Source: Candidatus Poseidoniaceae archaeon | GTDB taxonomy: Archaea > Thermoplasmatota > Poseidoniia > Poseidoniales > Poseidoniaceae | Assembly: GCA_022451835.1 (NCBI GenBank) | Contig: JAKUNX010000027.1 | Span: forward strand, 1-17,195 | DNA length: 17,195 bases | Direction of reading: 5' to 3' | Shown here: piece by piece, positions 1 to 8,453 of the stretch | Position numbering within the stretch: the stretch's first letter is position 1 | Layout: the number at the start of each line of letters is the position of its first letter | Made by a program: the position numbers and the translations under genes | The notes under the pieces: model-generated | Told to the model about the DNA's origin: nothing | The model's input: the letters and a program-made list of their open reading frames with translations, nothing else | Databases searched by the model: none

Positions 1-149
1 TGAGTTATTCAGTACTAATTTTGATAGCACTAATTTTATTGTTTATCGCCAGAATAGATCCACCAATAACACTTAATCAAGACACCATAGTCACCTATGA
101 TGCTATGTTGATGAATGAAGATTTAGACGATGAATCTTCGATTGATTAA
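1..149 (+). CDS. C-terminal end of a membrane protein (partial, runs off the left edge)
   Basis: An open frame read from base 3 gives the last 48 residues of a protein, ending at a TAA at 147-149. It starts with a hydrophobic stretch (SVLILIALILLLFIA), which is a likely membrane helix. This is followed by about 30 polar, acidic residues ending in EDLDDESSID. A C-terminal helix with a short acidic tail is the same end architecture as the two large surface proteins further right, so this may be another anchored secreted protein or a small membrane protein. The start lies outside the window, so no function can be assigned. It converges on the taw2 gene, with 42 bases between the two stops. Confidence 0.55.
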   Translation, partial: SYSVLILIALILLFIARIDPPITLNQDTIVTYDAMLMNEDLDDESSID

Positions 150-191
150 GATAGTCAGAATACCCTTCTTCCACCTAGTTCATTTGAATGA

Positions 192-1340
192 TTATCGAAT
201 AGCAACATCAAGAACGATATGTCTGATGTGGGGTGCGTACCATTTTACTTTCTCAACGTGTTGTAGAGAAACATTTTCAAAACCACATTGATTTACGGCA
301 TATTTGTTCAGCTCAGCAATACATTGATCACTAAAATCCTCTATCTCACTTTCTTTCACATTCATGTGAATATGGATTATTCCTCCGGTTGACTTTAGAC
401 AATTAATTGCTAATTTCCATGTGCTTTGTGAAGAAGGAAGAATTCCTAAGTGCAATCTATCAGCAATTCCGGTTAAACTTTGCAAAGTCTCTTGATTGTC
501 TCCCTCGACAATTGTCAGGCGGTCCAAGACTTGATTCAGTTCAGCACCATGCCTAAGGGCCATGATGGAATTTGGATTCATCTCACATGCATATACGTGT
601 TTTGCGTTAGATCGAACCAACATTGGCAGAGTGTAGTATCCAATACCAGCAAAAGCATCAATTACAATTTCACCATCCATATTTATCTCGCCGATTCTAT
701 GTCTTTCAGTGACATTTCCTGATGAGAACATTACTTTGGTTACGTCCAACCAAAATTTCACACCATTGTCAACAAATTCAACTTCTCCAGAATTTCCCTT
801 TATCATTTTTACTTGAGATGAGCGGATTTTATCTACTGCGATTTCAGCCTGCCTTGCGATTCTAGAAACATTGATGCATTCCGCAATAATTTCCCATATT
901 TTCTTAGTTAGTGATTCATCATTAGCAAGGACTCTGCGCCATTCTAGTGAATTTACTGAATCATTAGGGATTATTGCTAAATCATTGAACATCTCCCATT
1001 TTTTGGGTAAATTATCTAGCATTTCTTCACTTATAGGTGTTGATTTTTGTATGAAAAATTCGCTAATTTGTGAGACTATTTTTTCAGCAGGGATTTGATT
1101 AGAATTTTTCATTTCTAACTTTACAATCTTAGTAATAAATGAATCATCATCAAACCAATCTAGCTGTTTTAGATATTCAAGGTTTACAATAGGAATAGCA
1201 ACTTGCTTGCCAATATCCTTAATCTTGAATCGGTAATCAAGTAGATTTTCTTCGATTAATCTTTGATGGATTAATGATGCAATTGTTTTGTCAACTAATA
1301 TGGAGAACACATCATTTTGAAGATTTGTGTCCTCAGTCAT
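192..1340 (-). CDS. taw2: tRNA(Phe) wybutosine-pathway aminocarboxypropyltransferase Taw2/TYW2
   Basis: A 382-residue class I SAM-dependent transferase of the Trm5/TYW2 family. Known family role: transfer of the 3-amino-3-carboxypropyl group of SAM to the wyosine base at position 37 of tRNA-Phe, giving yW-86 in archaea. Visible motifs are MFSSGNVTERHR (204-215), the SAM loop DAFAGIGYYTLP (228-239), the acidic ACEMNP (251-256), EGDN (279-282), and LGILPSSQSTW (298-308) followed by GGIIHIHMNV (319-328). The IPSS-type motif and the GGxxHIHxNV strand point to TYW2 rather than the m1G37 methylase Trm5, which has an NLP-type motif. The end VKWYAPHIRHIVLDV also fits. The N-terminal ~190 residues should be the tRNA-binding part. 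It is divergent from the secreted-protein gene at 1392. No Shine-Dalgarno is visible, so it may be leaderless. A Trm5 paralogue is the main alternative. Confidence 0.85.
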   Translation of the reverse strand: MTEDTNLQNDVFSILVDKTIASLIHQRLIEENLLDYRFKIKDIGKQVAIPIVNLEYLKQLDWFDDDSFITKIVKLEMKNSNQIPAEKIVSQISEFFIQKSTPISEEMLDNLPKKWEMFNDLAIIPNDSVNSLEWRRVLANDESLTKKIWEIIAECINVSRIARQAEIAVDKIRSSQVKMIKGNSGEVEFVDNGVKFWLDVTKVMFSSGNVTERHRIGEINMDGEIVIDAFAGIGYYTLPMLVRSNAKHVYACEMNPNSIMALRHGAELNQVLDRLTIVEGDNQETLQSLTGIADRLHLGILPSSQSTWKLAINCLKSTGGIIHIHMNVKESEIEDFSDQCIAELNKYAVNQCGFENVSLQHVEKVKWYAPHIRHIVLDVAIR

Positions 1341-1391
1341 GATAAATCCACAGGGGGAATGAATTTCAATGTCACTGTCATAGCGTCTACT

Positions 1392-4300
1392 ATGTCGGGG
1401 TTGAACAAGAGTGTGTCAAATCGGCCAAATTTGCTAATTTTATTCATGATTTCAATGCTTACAATGCATCTATTTGCGCCCTTTGTCGCAGCAGATGGAA
1501 TGAATACATGTGATAATAATGGTGGCACTTGTGACGATTATAATTCTACACATGATATGACCCAAACGCAAAAGGATTGGATTAACGGAACTTATGATTT
1601 CAAATTACTAAATACCAATACAATACAACTTGATATTATATGGGCGATTCATGAATTTGATAGAGATGCGTTAGGATTCAATGATGGTGGTGTAATAGAA
1701 GCGACATTAGCTGCGGATGGTCTGGATTCAGATGATGGAGCACCAGCAGATTTGCTGAGGAATTATATGGATGAGAGTCTTAATGGTCCAGGAACACCAA
1801 CAATTAGAGATCAACTAAAAACGGAATTAAATGATGCATTGGAGACAGCAGTGGAAGCGATAGGTGATGTTTCAAATCAATTGACAGACTATACAAATCA
1901 GATTGTTCAACAAGGAATAACCACCTCTTGCTCAACCGATCCGGATTCCGACTCGATATATTCTGGAGAACTTGCTAGCGAGAACAATGTATTCCAACCT
2001 CCGATTTGTATAGGCTCATCGATGACTATTGATTTGATTGATACTAATTTCAGCCTTAATTCTAGCGGAGTAGCAGACATCGATAGAGCATTACAGGGCA
2101 TGTTGGTAATGGGTGCAGAGATTAAAGCAGACTTTACTTTGCTAACTATTCCTGGTTCTATTGGTTACTATTCTTTCTCACCTCCTGATTATGCAGATAT
2201 ATTACAGGTGAGTGATAATGATGAAGGACAAATTGTTGCAAGAGCAGGTGCTCCGCCTTATTTTGCTGGAGAATGGAAAGTAGACTTACTCGATGCAGTC
2301 TCAGATGAAAATGTTGAGACGCCAATTTGGGTTAAATTAGGTCATAGAGATGGTTCTTTTGGAACTAATACAGTAAGTATTGATGAGGGAACAAAAGCGA
2401 TTGATTTGAGCGTGACATTAGACCTTAGAGATGAATCAGCAGCGACAATCGACTTCGTTGCTGGAATCAGTTACCTAAATGATAGTTTGTTGAGTGATTG
2501 GGGAATTTCATTACTGAATTTCTCCGAGTCGGCAACTCTTCCTTTAGTTACCTCAGACGGGATTCGACTAGCCTATCATAACAGCTTAATACCTTTGGAT
2601 TCAATCACCTCAGCCTTTCCAATAAATGATATCGCCAGCGGAATTTCAGATTCGTTAGGCACCGAGGATGCAATTAGTATGGGTTCTTTGTACTGGGTGT
2701 CAGATAGTTTGGCTGATGGATTAGCTACTGCAGGAGGACTGAATTATACCCATACTAGCGGTTGTACTGAAGTTGCCCCACCAGGTCAAGACTTGCATTA
2801 TTGTGTTCGTGGCTCATCAGCAATGAGCAATGAATACCCAGTTTATCTTCGCTCAACAAGCGCACCATTCTCTGGTAGTTTGTTGGATATTTTGAAAAAT
2901 AACTTTGATGAAGGAGATTTGCTAAAGTATGTCGACGTTATTCAAGAAAGTGACCTTAGAAACCTATTCAATAGTGGAATTTCAATAGAAAGTGTACTGC
3001 CAGGAGACTTCCTTGATTCTGTTATTCCAGAAGACTTGCCACCTTCAGAACTTACTCTAGAGATTATATTGCCACCTTGGGTAAGAACAATAGAAGGAGA
3101 AGATCGTCTGATTCTTCAGAAAACCTTGGGAGAAAGTTCAGATGTCAATATCTCGTTAGCAGGAACAGATCCATACGATTGGCGAAACGAAATTAGAGAT
3201 GATGATATGAATGTGATTTGTACTACTGTGCAAAGAACATGCATTAGTAGTTCAATAGAATTGGATATATCGGCATTGAGAATCAATGAGTGGTCTCAAT
3301 CAGTGTCTATGGATTTTGCTCTTGATGCTGAAGTCTCAATTTATCGAGTAATAGTGCCACTTGAGGAAATCAATCAAAGTGGTTCTACAAGAGTCAATTT
3401 TGAAGCCGCACCTTCTGATTTAGTACGTGTGGGATTAGATATCGCTAGTCGCTTGGCAGAGCCAAAAACCTTTGATGACGTAGGAAATATTTGTGATGAT
3501 GATCAAGACTATTCAGTATGTGAGAGAAATATGTCATTCCAGTTTACTCCTGAAGGCTTGACTGATTTTTCAGTGGATATTGGCGAAATGATTACTGATT
3601 TTATACATGAAAGTGGTGCAGATTTACCCAATCAAGATGATTCACCATTTGGCCAAGTCGACCTAAGTGGTTTTGAAATAAAAACCAAGATTGATGGATT
3701 AACTGGCCTTGATCAAAATATCGGTGATGAAGACCCGATTACTCTTAGCGTTAAGATTCCTGAAGTGGAGTTTAAGTTAGAATTAGATGGAGATATCGGC
3801 CAATTGATTGAAGGAGATACAAGTAGTTTAGAACTGAATTTCTTTGCTAATGCATTTAGAGGTTTAATCGTAAATCCAATGGTATCTGCAGCAGAATTAC
3901 TTGGCACATCACTATCAAACGGTATTGTTTCAGGTAGCGGAATCACCTATCCAAGTCCAGATGGAGAAACAACATCGTTTTCAATTAGTGGCAATACCTC
4001 AGTTGCAGAAGATTATGATTTATCAATTAATGGCCCTGTTTCAGTTATTCTGCCAAGAGGAATTACGATTATTGATGTGGAAGATACTGGCGGATATCTA
4101 TCTATAACTGAAACAGGTGGTAGGCAGAAAATCACTTACAATATTCCAGATGGCGAATTTGAAGATACTATTTCATTTAGAGTCAAAGTTTCATGGCTAT
4201 ATTTGTTTATGCAATTTTGGGTTTATCCAACTTTCATAGTGTTATTACTTGCATTATTTATTCGAAGGCGAAGGCGCAAGAAGCGATTAAAGAAAGAGCG

Positions 4301-4472
4301 TAAAGCAGCATCAGCTCAGCATGCAACAAAGGTTACAATCGGCGATAGTGAGTTTGCCGATCTAAAAGGGTTCAAGAGTGAAGGCTTACATGGAGAGTTA
4401 CAACAATTCGAGGAATATTCGAATCAGTCTCCTCCACCAATGATTGATCTAGGTGAAGAGCGATTTGATTAG
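1392..4472 (+). CDS. Large secreted protein with C-terminal membrane anchor, family not recognised
   Basis: About 1026 residues, predicted to be exported and held in the cytoplasmic membrane. From the ATG at 1392 the N-terminus is a typical signal peptide: basic/polar residues, then a hydrophobic core (LLILFMISMLTMHLFAPFVA) with probable cleavage near residue 34. A single helix at ~934-957 (WLYLFMQFWVYPTFIVLLLALFI) is followed by a very basic run (RRRRRKKRLKKERK) and a 50-residue acidic tail with a PPP. This predicts an outside body and a cytoplasmic tail. The body is rich in D, S, T and beta-prone segments, has several N-x-S/T sites, and has paired cysteines (CDNNGGTC near residues 39-46). 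I recognise no domain. In-frame TTG (1317) and ATG (1359) codons lie upstream, but the first overlaps taw2 and both put extra polar residues before the signal. The 3' end overlaps uvrC by 4 bases. It could be an adhesin, receptor or S-layer-associated protein. Confidence 0.8.
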   Translation: MSGLNKSVSNRPNLLILFMISMLTMHLFAPFVAADGMNTCDNNGGTCDDYNSTHDMTQTQKDWINGTYDFKLLNTNTIQLDIIWAIHEFDRDALGFNDGGVIEATLAADGLDSDDGAPADLLRNYMDESLNGPGTPTIRDQLKTELNDALETAVEAIGDVSNQLTDYTNQIVQQGITTSCSTDPDSDSIYSGELASENNVFQPPICIGSSMTIDLIDTNFSLNSSGVADIDRALQGMLVMGAEIKADFTLLTIPGSIGYYSFSPPDYADILQVSDNDEGQIVARAGAPPYFAGEWKVDLLDAVSDENVETPIWVKLGHRDGSFGTNTVSIDEGTKAIDLSVTLDLRDESAATIDFVAGISYLNDSLLSDWGISLLNFSESATLPLVTSDGIRLAYHNSLIPLDSITSAFPINDIASGISDSLGTEDAISMGSLYWVSDSLADGLATAGGLNYTHTSGCTEVAPPGQDLHYCVRGSSAMSNEYPVYLRSTSAPFSGSLLDILKNNFDEGDLLKYVDVIQESDLRNLFNSGISIESVLPGDFLDSVIPEDLPPSELTLEIILPPWVRTIEGEDRLILQKTLGESSDVNISLAGTDPYDWRNEIRDDDMNVICTTVQRTCISSSIELDISALRINEWSQSVSMDFALDAEVSIYRVIVPLEEINQSGSTRVNFEAAPSDLVRVGLDIASRLAEPKTFDDVGNICDDDQDYSVCERNMSFQFTPEGLTDFSVDIGEMITDFIHESGADLPNQDDSPFGQVDLSGFEIKTKIDGLTGLDQNIGDEDPITLSVKIPEVEFKLELDGDIGQLIEGDTSSLELNFFANAFRGLIVNPMVSAAELLGTSLSNGIVSGSGITYPSPDGETTSFSISGNTSVAEDYDLSINGPVSVILPRGITIIDVEDTGGYLSITETGGRQKITYNIPDGEFEDTISFRVKVSWLYLFMQFWVYPTFIVLLLALFIRRRRRKKRLKKERKAASAQHATKVTIGDSEFADLKGFKSEGLHGELQQFEEYSNQSPPPMIDLGEERFD

Positions 4473-6169
4473 TAATTTATTGCTTCAAAGATTCTCTTAG
4501 CTAAAGCAGGACCGATTCCAGGCACTGTTTTGATATCCTTTTCACTAGCGTGCATGATTTCTTTTCTACCGCCAAAATGACGAATTAAAGTTTGAAACTT
4601 CTTTGCCCCTAGTCCAGGTATATTTTCTAATGGATCAGAAAATTTTTGCTTATTTCTTCGTTGTCGATGGAATGAATTAACGAATCTATGAGCTTCATCT
4701 CGTGCGTGTATCAAAACTCTACCTCGTCGGTCCAAAACCAAAGGTTGTTTGCCAATTCGATAAATGGTCTCTTCTCGCTTTGCCAGTGCTGCAATGCTGA
4801 ATTTATCAGCAAATTTCGAATTATCTATCATTTTTGTAATCATATCTAAATGAGTTTGACCGCCATCTAAAAGAAGCAAATCAGGCCATTCAGTTTGCCG
4901 TTTCATCCATCTTTCAACAACTTCTCTCATCATTCGTAAATCATCCAATTGTTTTCCTTTCACGGTGTATTTTCGATATTCATTTTTATTCGGCCTGCCA
5001 TCTTTGAAACATACACTAGCCCCGACCCGTTGGTCTCCCTGTATTTGCGCCATATCAAAACAAACAATATGGTTCAATTGTGGCATTTCCAGTAATTTAG
5101 CACCATCATCAGCTGCGCGTTTTTCTAAAGAACCACTCGCTTTGTTAACAAATCTAATCAATTGAATTTCAGCATTCTGTGCCGCTAACTGCATTAGAGT
5201 AACAAAATCACCACGCGAAGGATTTCTTACTTCTACTGAAGATTCCCGTCTAGTTTGAAGCCAGTTTTCAACTCCATCAAATACTGGAGTTGGGGTAATC
5301 AGTAATTTTGGTGGGCACCGATTTGCATAATGTTCGGCGATAAACATTGAAATTGTCTCACCAATATCTCCACGATGAATCATTTGCCATGATTCTTGAC
5401 CTTTGACTATGCCGTCATCGGCATGAAGGACAACAATTGCTGCAAGATCTCCTTCACTGGCAAAGCCAATTGTATCACAATCTCGATACACTTTGCTAGA
5501 GACGATGTGCTGACTTGTTGTAGTTCTAATAGCTTTGATTAAATCTCTATTACGTCCGGCTTTTTCATATTCTAATTTTTCTGAATGCGAATCCATTTTT
5601 ACAGTTAAATCTTCAATCAACTTGCTAGCATTACCATTCAGAATTTGTTTTACAGCAATAATGCGTTGGCGATAATCATCATCTGAACCTGAATCTACAT
5701 AACCGAATGGAATGTTATTTTTGTCGTCTCTTAAGCCAAATTCTCTCCTCAATAGTTTCATCACTTGTTTTGCCGCACCAGCATTAGGAAATGGCCCCCA
5801 TATATCTGCATCTTTAGGCGGCCTCCTTGTGTAAAGTATTCTTGGTAATTCATCAGTACTTAACGCTAAATATGGATATGATTTATCGTCTTTGAGCCTT
5901 GAGTTATATCTTGGTTTATGCTCTCGAATCAACTGTCTTTCTAGGATTAGTGCTTCATGTGGCGAGGCTGTTACGATACATTCTATGTCATCAGCACGTT
6001 CAATTAAATCAGGAATCATTGCGCGGTCTGGATTGCTGGAAAAATAAGATCTAATTCTGTCATTTAATTTGGTTGCTTTACCAACATATAACACTCTTTT
6101 CTGCTTGGTTTTGAATAGATAAACACCAGGTTTTTTCGGCAGACTGACCGACTCAAACCTAACGGGCAT
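4469..6169 (-). CDS. uvrC: UvrABC excision nuclease subunit C
   Basis: A 566-residue bacterial-type UvrC, slightly shorter than E. coli UvrC (610). It makes the 3' and 5' incisions of nucleotide excision repair after UvrA/UvrB damage recognition. Domains in order: GIY-YIG nuclease (~13-92; PGVYLF, LYVGKA, R38, E77, N89); a UVR UvrB-binding helix pair (~186-216, with SEKLEYEKAGRNRD); an RNase H-like endonuclease whose expected acidic/His residues are present (FDMAQIQGD D371, LLLLDGGQTH D435, RDEAHRF H494); and a C-terminal double helix-hairpin-helix (NIPGLGAKKF, VPGIGPALAKRI). Odd: the linker where bacterial UvrC carries four clustered cysteines (here ~146-168) has none. Archaeal UvrABC is generally seen as acquired from bacteria. 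No uvrA or uvrB is adjacent. It is divergent from the STAND regulator and overlaps the upstream-strand neighbour's stop by 4 bases. Confidence 0.96.
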   Translation of the reverse strand: MPVRFESVSLPKKPGVYLFKTKQKRVLYVGKATKLNDRIRSYFSSNPDRAMIPDLIERADDIECIVTASPHEALILERQLIREHKPRYNSRLKDDKSYPYLALSTDELPRILYTRRPPKDADIWGPFPNAGAAKQVMKLLRREFGLRDDKNNIPFGYVDSGSDDDYRQRIIAVKQILNGNASKLIEDLTVKMDSHSEKLEYEKAGRNRDLIKAIRTTTSQHIVSSKVYRDCDTIGFASEGDLAAIVVLHADDGIVKGQESWQMIHRGDIGETISMFIAEHYANRCPPKLLITPTPVFDGVENWLQTRRESSVEVRNPSRGDFVTLMQLAAQNAEIQLIRFVNKASGSLEKRAADDGAKLLEMPQLNHIVCFDMAQIQGDQRVGASVCFKDGRPNKNEYRKYTVKGKQLDDLRMMREVVERWMKRQTEWPDLLLLDGGQTHLDMITKMIDNSKFADKFSIAALAKREETIYRIGKQPLVLDRRGRVLIHARDEAHRFVNSFHRQRRNKQKFSDPLENIPGLGAKKFQTLIRHFGGRKEIMHASEKDIKTVPGIGPALAKRIFEAINY

Positions 6170-6221
6170 GCTTTGGCCTTTAGGTCAGTACTCAAAAGGT
6201 CAACCATCGGTTTTTTGTTAA

Positions 6222-6241
6222 ACAATTGTCAATTCAATTGA
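6222..6241. promoter_or_regulatory. Paired CAATTG palindromes between uvrC and the STAND regulator
   Basis: The 103-base divergent spacer contains two perfect 8-base palindromes, ACAATTGT (6222-6229) and TCAATTGA (6234-6241), with their centres 12 bases apart. They sit about 32-51 bases before the STAND ATG and 53-72 bases before the uvrC start, where archaeal core promoters and operators lie. A T6 run (6211-6216) is adjacent. This is a candidate operator, possibly for the winged-helix protein encoded next to it, but the core CAATTG is short and common in AT-rich DNA. Confidence 0.3.
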
Positions 6242-6272
6242 TAACTAACATTACCTCGCCTAATTGGGAAAC

Positions 6273-8453
6273 ATGGTTTCGAAAGCCCAACTTCGGATAC
6301 TTGCTTGGCTGAACAAGCACCCGGAGAGTTTGGAAACATCTTGGGATGTGACTCGAGAGGTCTCATTGCCAGGAATTGCTGAAGGGCTAGGAGTGGTACG
6401 CTCAGCACTAAACCTTCCACTTTCTAAATTAGAGCGTTCGGAACTAATTTTCAAACGTATGGCACATGTTGTTGGTGGCGGTAGTAGGCGTAGACAAATT
6501 TACCACATTACTCCAAAAGGTAGAGCACATTTAGAGGAAAATGACGTTGATTTCTCTAAACACCGAACCACATTTGAAATTGTGGGCAATCCACCGATAA
6601 TCGACGAGATTTTTGGTCGTAAAAAAGAGCGAGAAAAGTGCTTGGAAATATTGAATGAAAAATCATTATTGGTCAGTGGAATGCCAGGGATAGGCAAATC
6701 TGCATTTGTGCTAAGCCTGTGTCAAGAATTAGCCCAAAAAAACACTGTTAGATGGGCAGTAGCAGACCAATTTTCAGATTATAATACGATTACTTCTAGT
6801 TGGTATCTTGATGAATTATTCCCTAGTGATATTGATTCAATTTGTTTGAAATTACAAAACAGTGAAGACATATTAGTGATTGATGATATTAACTTAGTGA
6901 GCCAAAGACATATTGATTCACTGCAGGAATTGGTTGGAAAGTTATGTGATATTTCAAAAGTTAGATTAATTCTAATTTCAAGAGAATCATCTGGATCATT
7001 CCAAGACCTTTCTAACTTCAAATTGGATGCTTTAGATTTGACTTCATGTTGTGCTATGTTAGGAGAACATACCGACAAATCAAACCGTGAAAACATAGCC
7101 AAAAGTTTAGGCAATCACCCATTAGCTCTAAAATTATACCAACCGGAATACAATGTACCCGAATCATCTTCAAATGTAATTGAATATGTGGAAAATGTTG
7201 TGTTAAATGGGCTATCAAAGCAGCAAAAGGTCATGATCTCAAATCTTTCTCTTGAGCCGGTAATGATTGAGGCAAAAAATTCAATCATTGCAGAAGAAAT
7301 AGATTTCTTTGACGAACAAAATTTGGTTAGATGGGATGGCGACCGTTTCTTTGAATTACAATACCTTATTCGTAATGTTTCACGCTCTAACATGTCTGAA
7401 GATGAGAGAAAAGCGATTCACGAAACGTTGGCTGCACATTGGCTTATTCAAGAATCAAAGGGGGCTAAAGAGAATTATTTCTATCACCTTTCACGCTCCA
7501 ATACGTCAAATTTCATCAGCCAATTATCTGAGCAAATTTATCGCTTAGAGGATTTTGACACTGCTGCCTTAGCAACAGTTGTTAGTGATTCAATTTATCA
7601 CAATGGACCTGAGAAGAACTTGGTGTATATTGAGTCAAAAATTGCTCAACAACGGTTTGAGCCCGCAATTATCCGCAAAAATCTTGATCATCTAAATGGC
7701 GATGAATTGCTTGAGATGCAATTTGTATTGGCTCAAATAGAAGGTAGAACTGAAGATTGTGAGCAAATGTTAGACGATGTATTGCAAAACCAAACTCCCT
7801 TGGAAAAAGCCCGCACACTTATTCTAGTCGCAAGTCAAACCTTGGAAGATAGATTGCCGTCATCACCAGTTTCAAAGAAGGTTGAGCAAAAAATCGAAAA
7901 TTATCTCAAACAAATCGAGTTGAAGGAAATAGGTCAAGAAAGGCAATCAATCATTGTCGCTATATCGCTGATAAAGCATTCAATTGCAATTGCAAATAAT
8001 AATTTTGCAACAGGGTTAGAAATCATTGAATCATTGAGCAACATCGGCTCTATTGACGATTCTATAATTATTCATTTGCAGACCAAAGAGGCGATTGCAG
8101 AGTACCTTTTTGGGACAAAAACGCTTGAGCAAGTGACAAACTTTGTCGAGGCAAATTGTCAACAAATCGACAACTTATTGATGGCTGAGTCGTTAAAATT
8201 GAGGTTTGTTGAGGTGCTATTAGCTGATAACATTGAAGCGGCTAAAACCCGTTTTAATCAACTAACTAAGCCTGATAATTTTACTCGTAGCAACACATCG
8301 ATCAGATATTCGGCAAGATGGTGGCTAGTTCATTCGAAGATTTTTTCATCATCAAGCAAATCCTCTCTAAGGGAATCTTTGATGAAATTTAGGGAAGCTG
8401 GATGTGGTAATGTTGCTGCAGAATTAGAAAGTAAATTTCATACTCAAGTTTAG
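6273..8453 (+). CDS. Winged-helix / STAND (NB-ARC-like) ATPase, probable signal-responsive regulator
   Basis: About 726 residues, no signal peptide or membrane helix, so cytoplasmic. Residues ~1-90 form a MarR-like winged helix (SKAQLRILAWL..., a recognition region around VVRSALNLPLSKLER, and a basic wing GGGSRRRQIYHITPKGR). A STAND-class P-loop ATPase follows: entry motif FGRKKERE (~114), Walker A GMPGIGKSAF (136-145), Walker B ILVIDDIN (200-207), sensor RLILISRES (231-239), and a GLPL-like GNHPLALKLY (280-289). A second winged-helix-like segment comes next, then ~350 helical, TPR-like residues to the C-terminus. Family knowledge: STAND proteins bind a ligand through the C-terminal repeats, exchange nucleotide and oligomerise; with an N-terminal DNA-binding domain they usually regulate transcription (MalT-like logic, domains in a different order). 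I chose the ATG at 6273; a TTG nine bases upstream (6264) is in frame. It overlaps the RAM gene by 4 bases. An immune role is possible but unsupported. Confidence 0.85.
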   Translation: MVSKAQLRILAWLNKHPESLETSWDVTREVSLPGIAEGLGVVRSALNLPLSKLERSELIFKRMAHVVGGGSRRRQIYHITPKGRAHLEENDVDFSKHRTTFEIVGNPPIIDEIFGRKKEREKCLEILNEKSLLVSGMPGIGKSAFVLSLCQELAQKNTVRWAVADQFSDYNTITSSWYLDELFPSDIDSICLKLQNSEDILVIDDINLVSQRHIDSLQELVGKLCDISKVRLILISRESSGSFQDLSNFKLDALDLTSCCAMLGEHTDKSNRENIAKSLGNHPLALKLYQPEYNVPESSSNVIEYVENVVLNGLSKQQKVMISNLSLEPVMIEAKNSIIAEEIDFFDEQNLVRWDGDRFFELQYLIRNVSRSNMSEDERKAIHETLAAHWLIQESKGAKENYFYHLSRSNTSNFISQLSEQIYRLEDFDTAALATVVSDSIYHNGPEKNLVYIESKIAQQRFEPAIIRKNLDHLNGDELLEMQFVLAQIEGRTEDCEQMLDDVLQNQTPLEKARTLILVASQTLEDRLPSSPVSKKVEQKIENYLKQIELKEIGQERQSIIVAISLIKHSIAIANNNFATGLEIIESLSNIGSIDDSIIIHLQTKEAIAEYLFGTKTLEQVTNFVEANCQQIDNLLMAESLKLRFVEVLLADNIEAAKTRFNQLTKPDNFTRSNTSIRYSARWWLVHSKIFSSSSKSSLRESLMKFREAGCGNVAAELESKFHTQV

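Noticed and set aside
1317..1391. Longer start (TTG at 1317 or ATG at 1359) for the large secreted protein
   Set aside because: The TTG start overlaps taw2 and puts about 25 extra polar residues before the signal peptide; at 1359 the G-rich run is only one or two bases from the ATG, too close for a normal Shine-Dalgarno.
3901..4107. 68-residue plus-strand open frame
   Set aside because: It lies wholly inside the large secreted-protein gene in another frame, has low-complexity composition, and shows no ribosome site or family signature.
6779..7393. Two minus-strand open frames (111 and 92 residues) opposite the STAND gene
   Set aside because: They are antisense shadows of a well-supported coding frame with intact motifs; their composition is cysteine/serine rich without any domain pattern.
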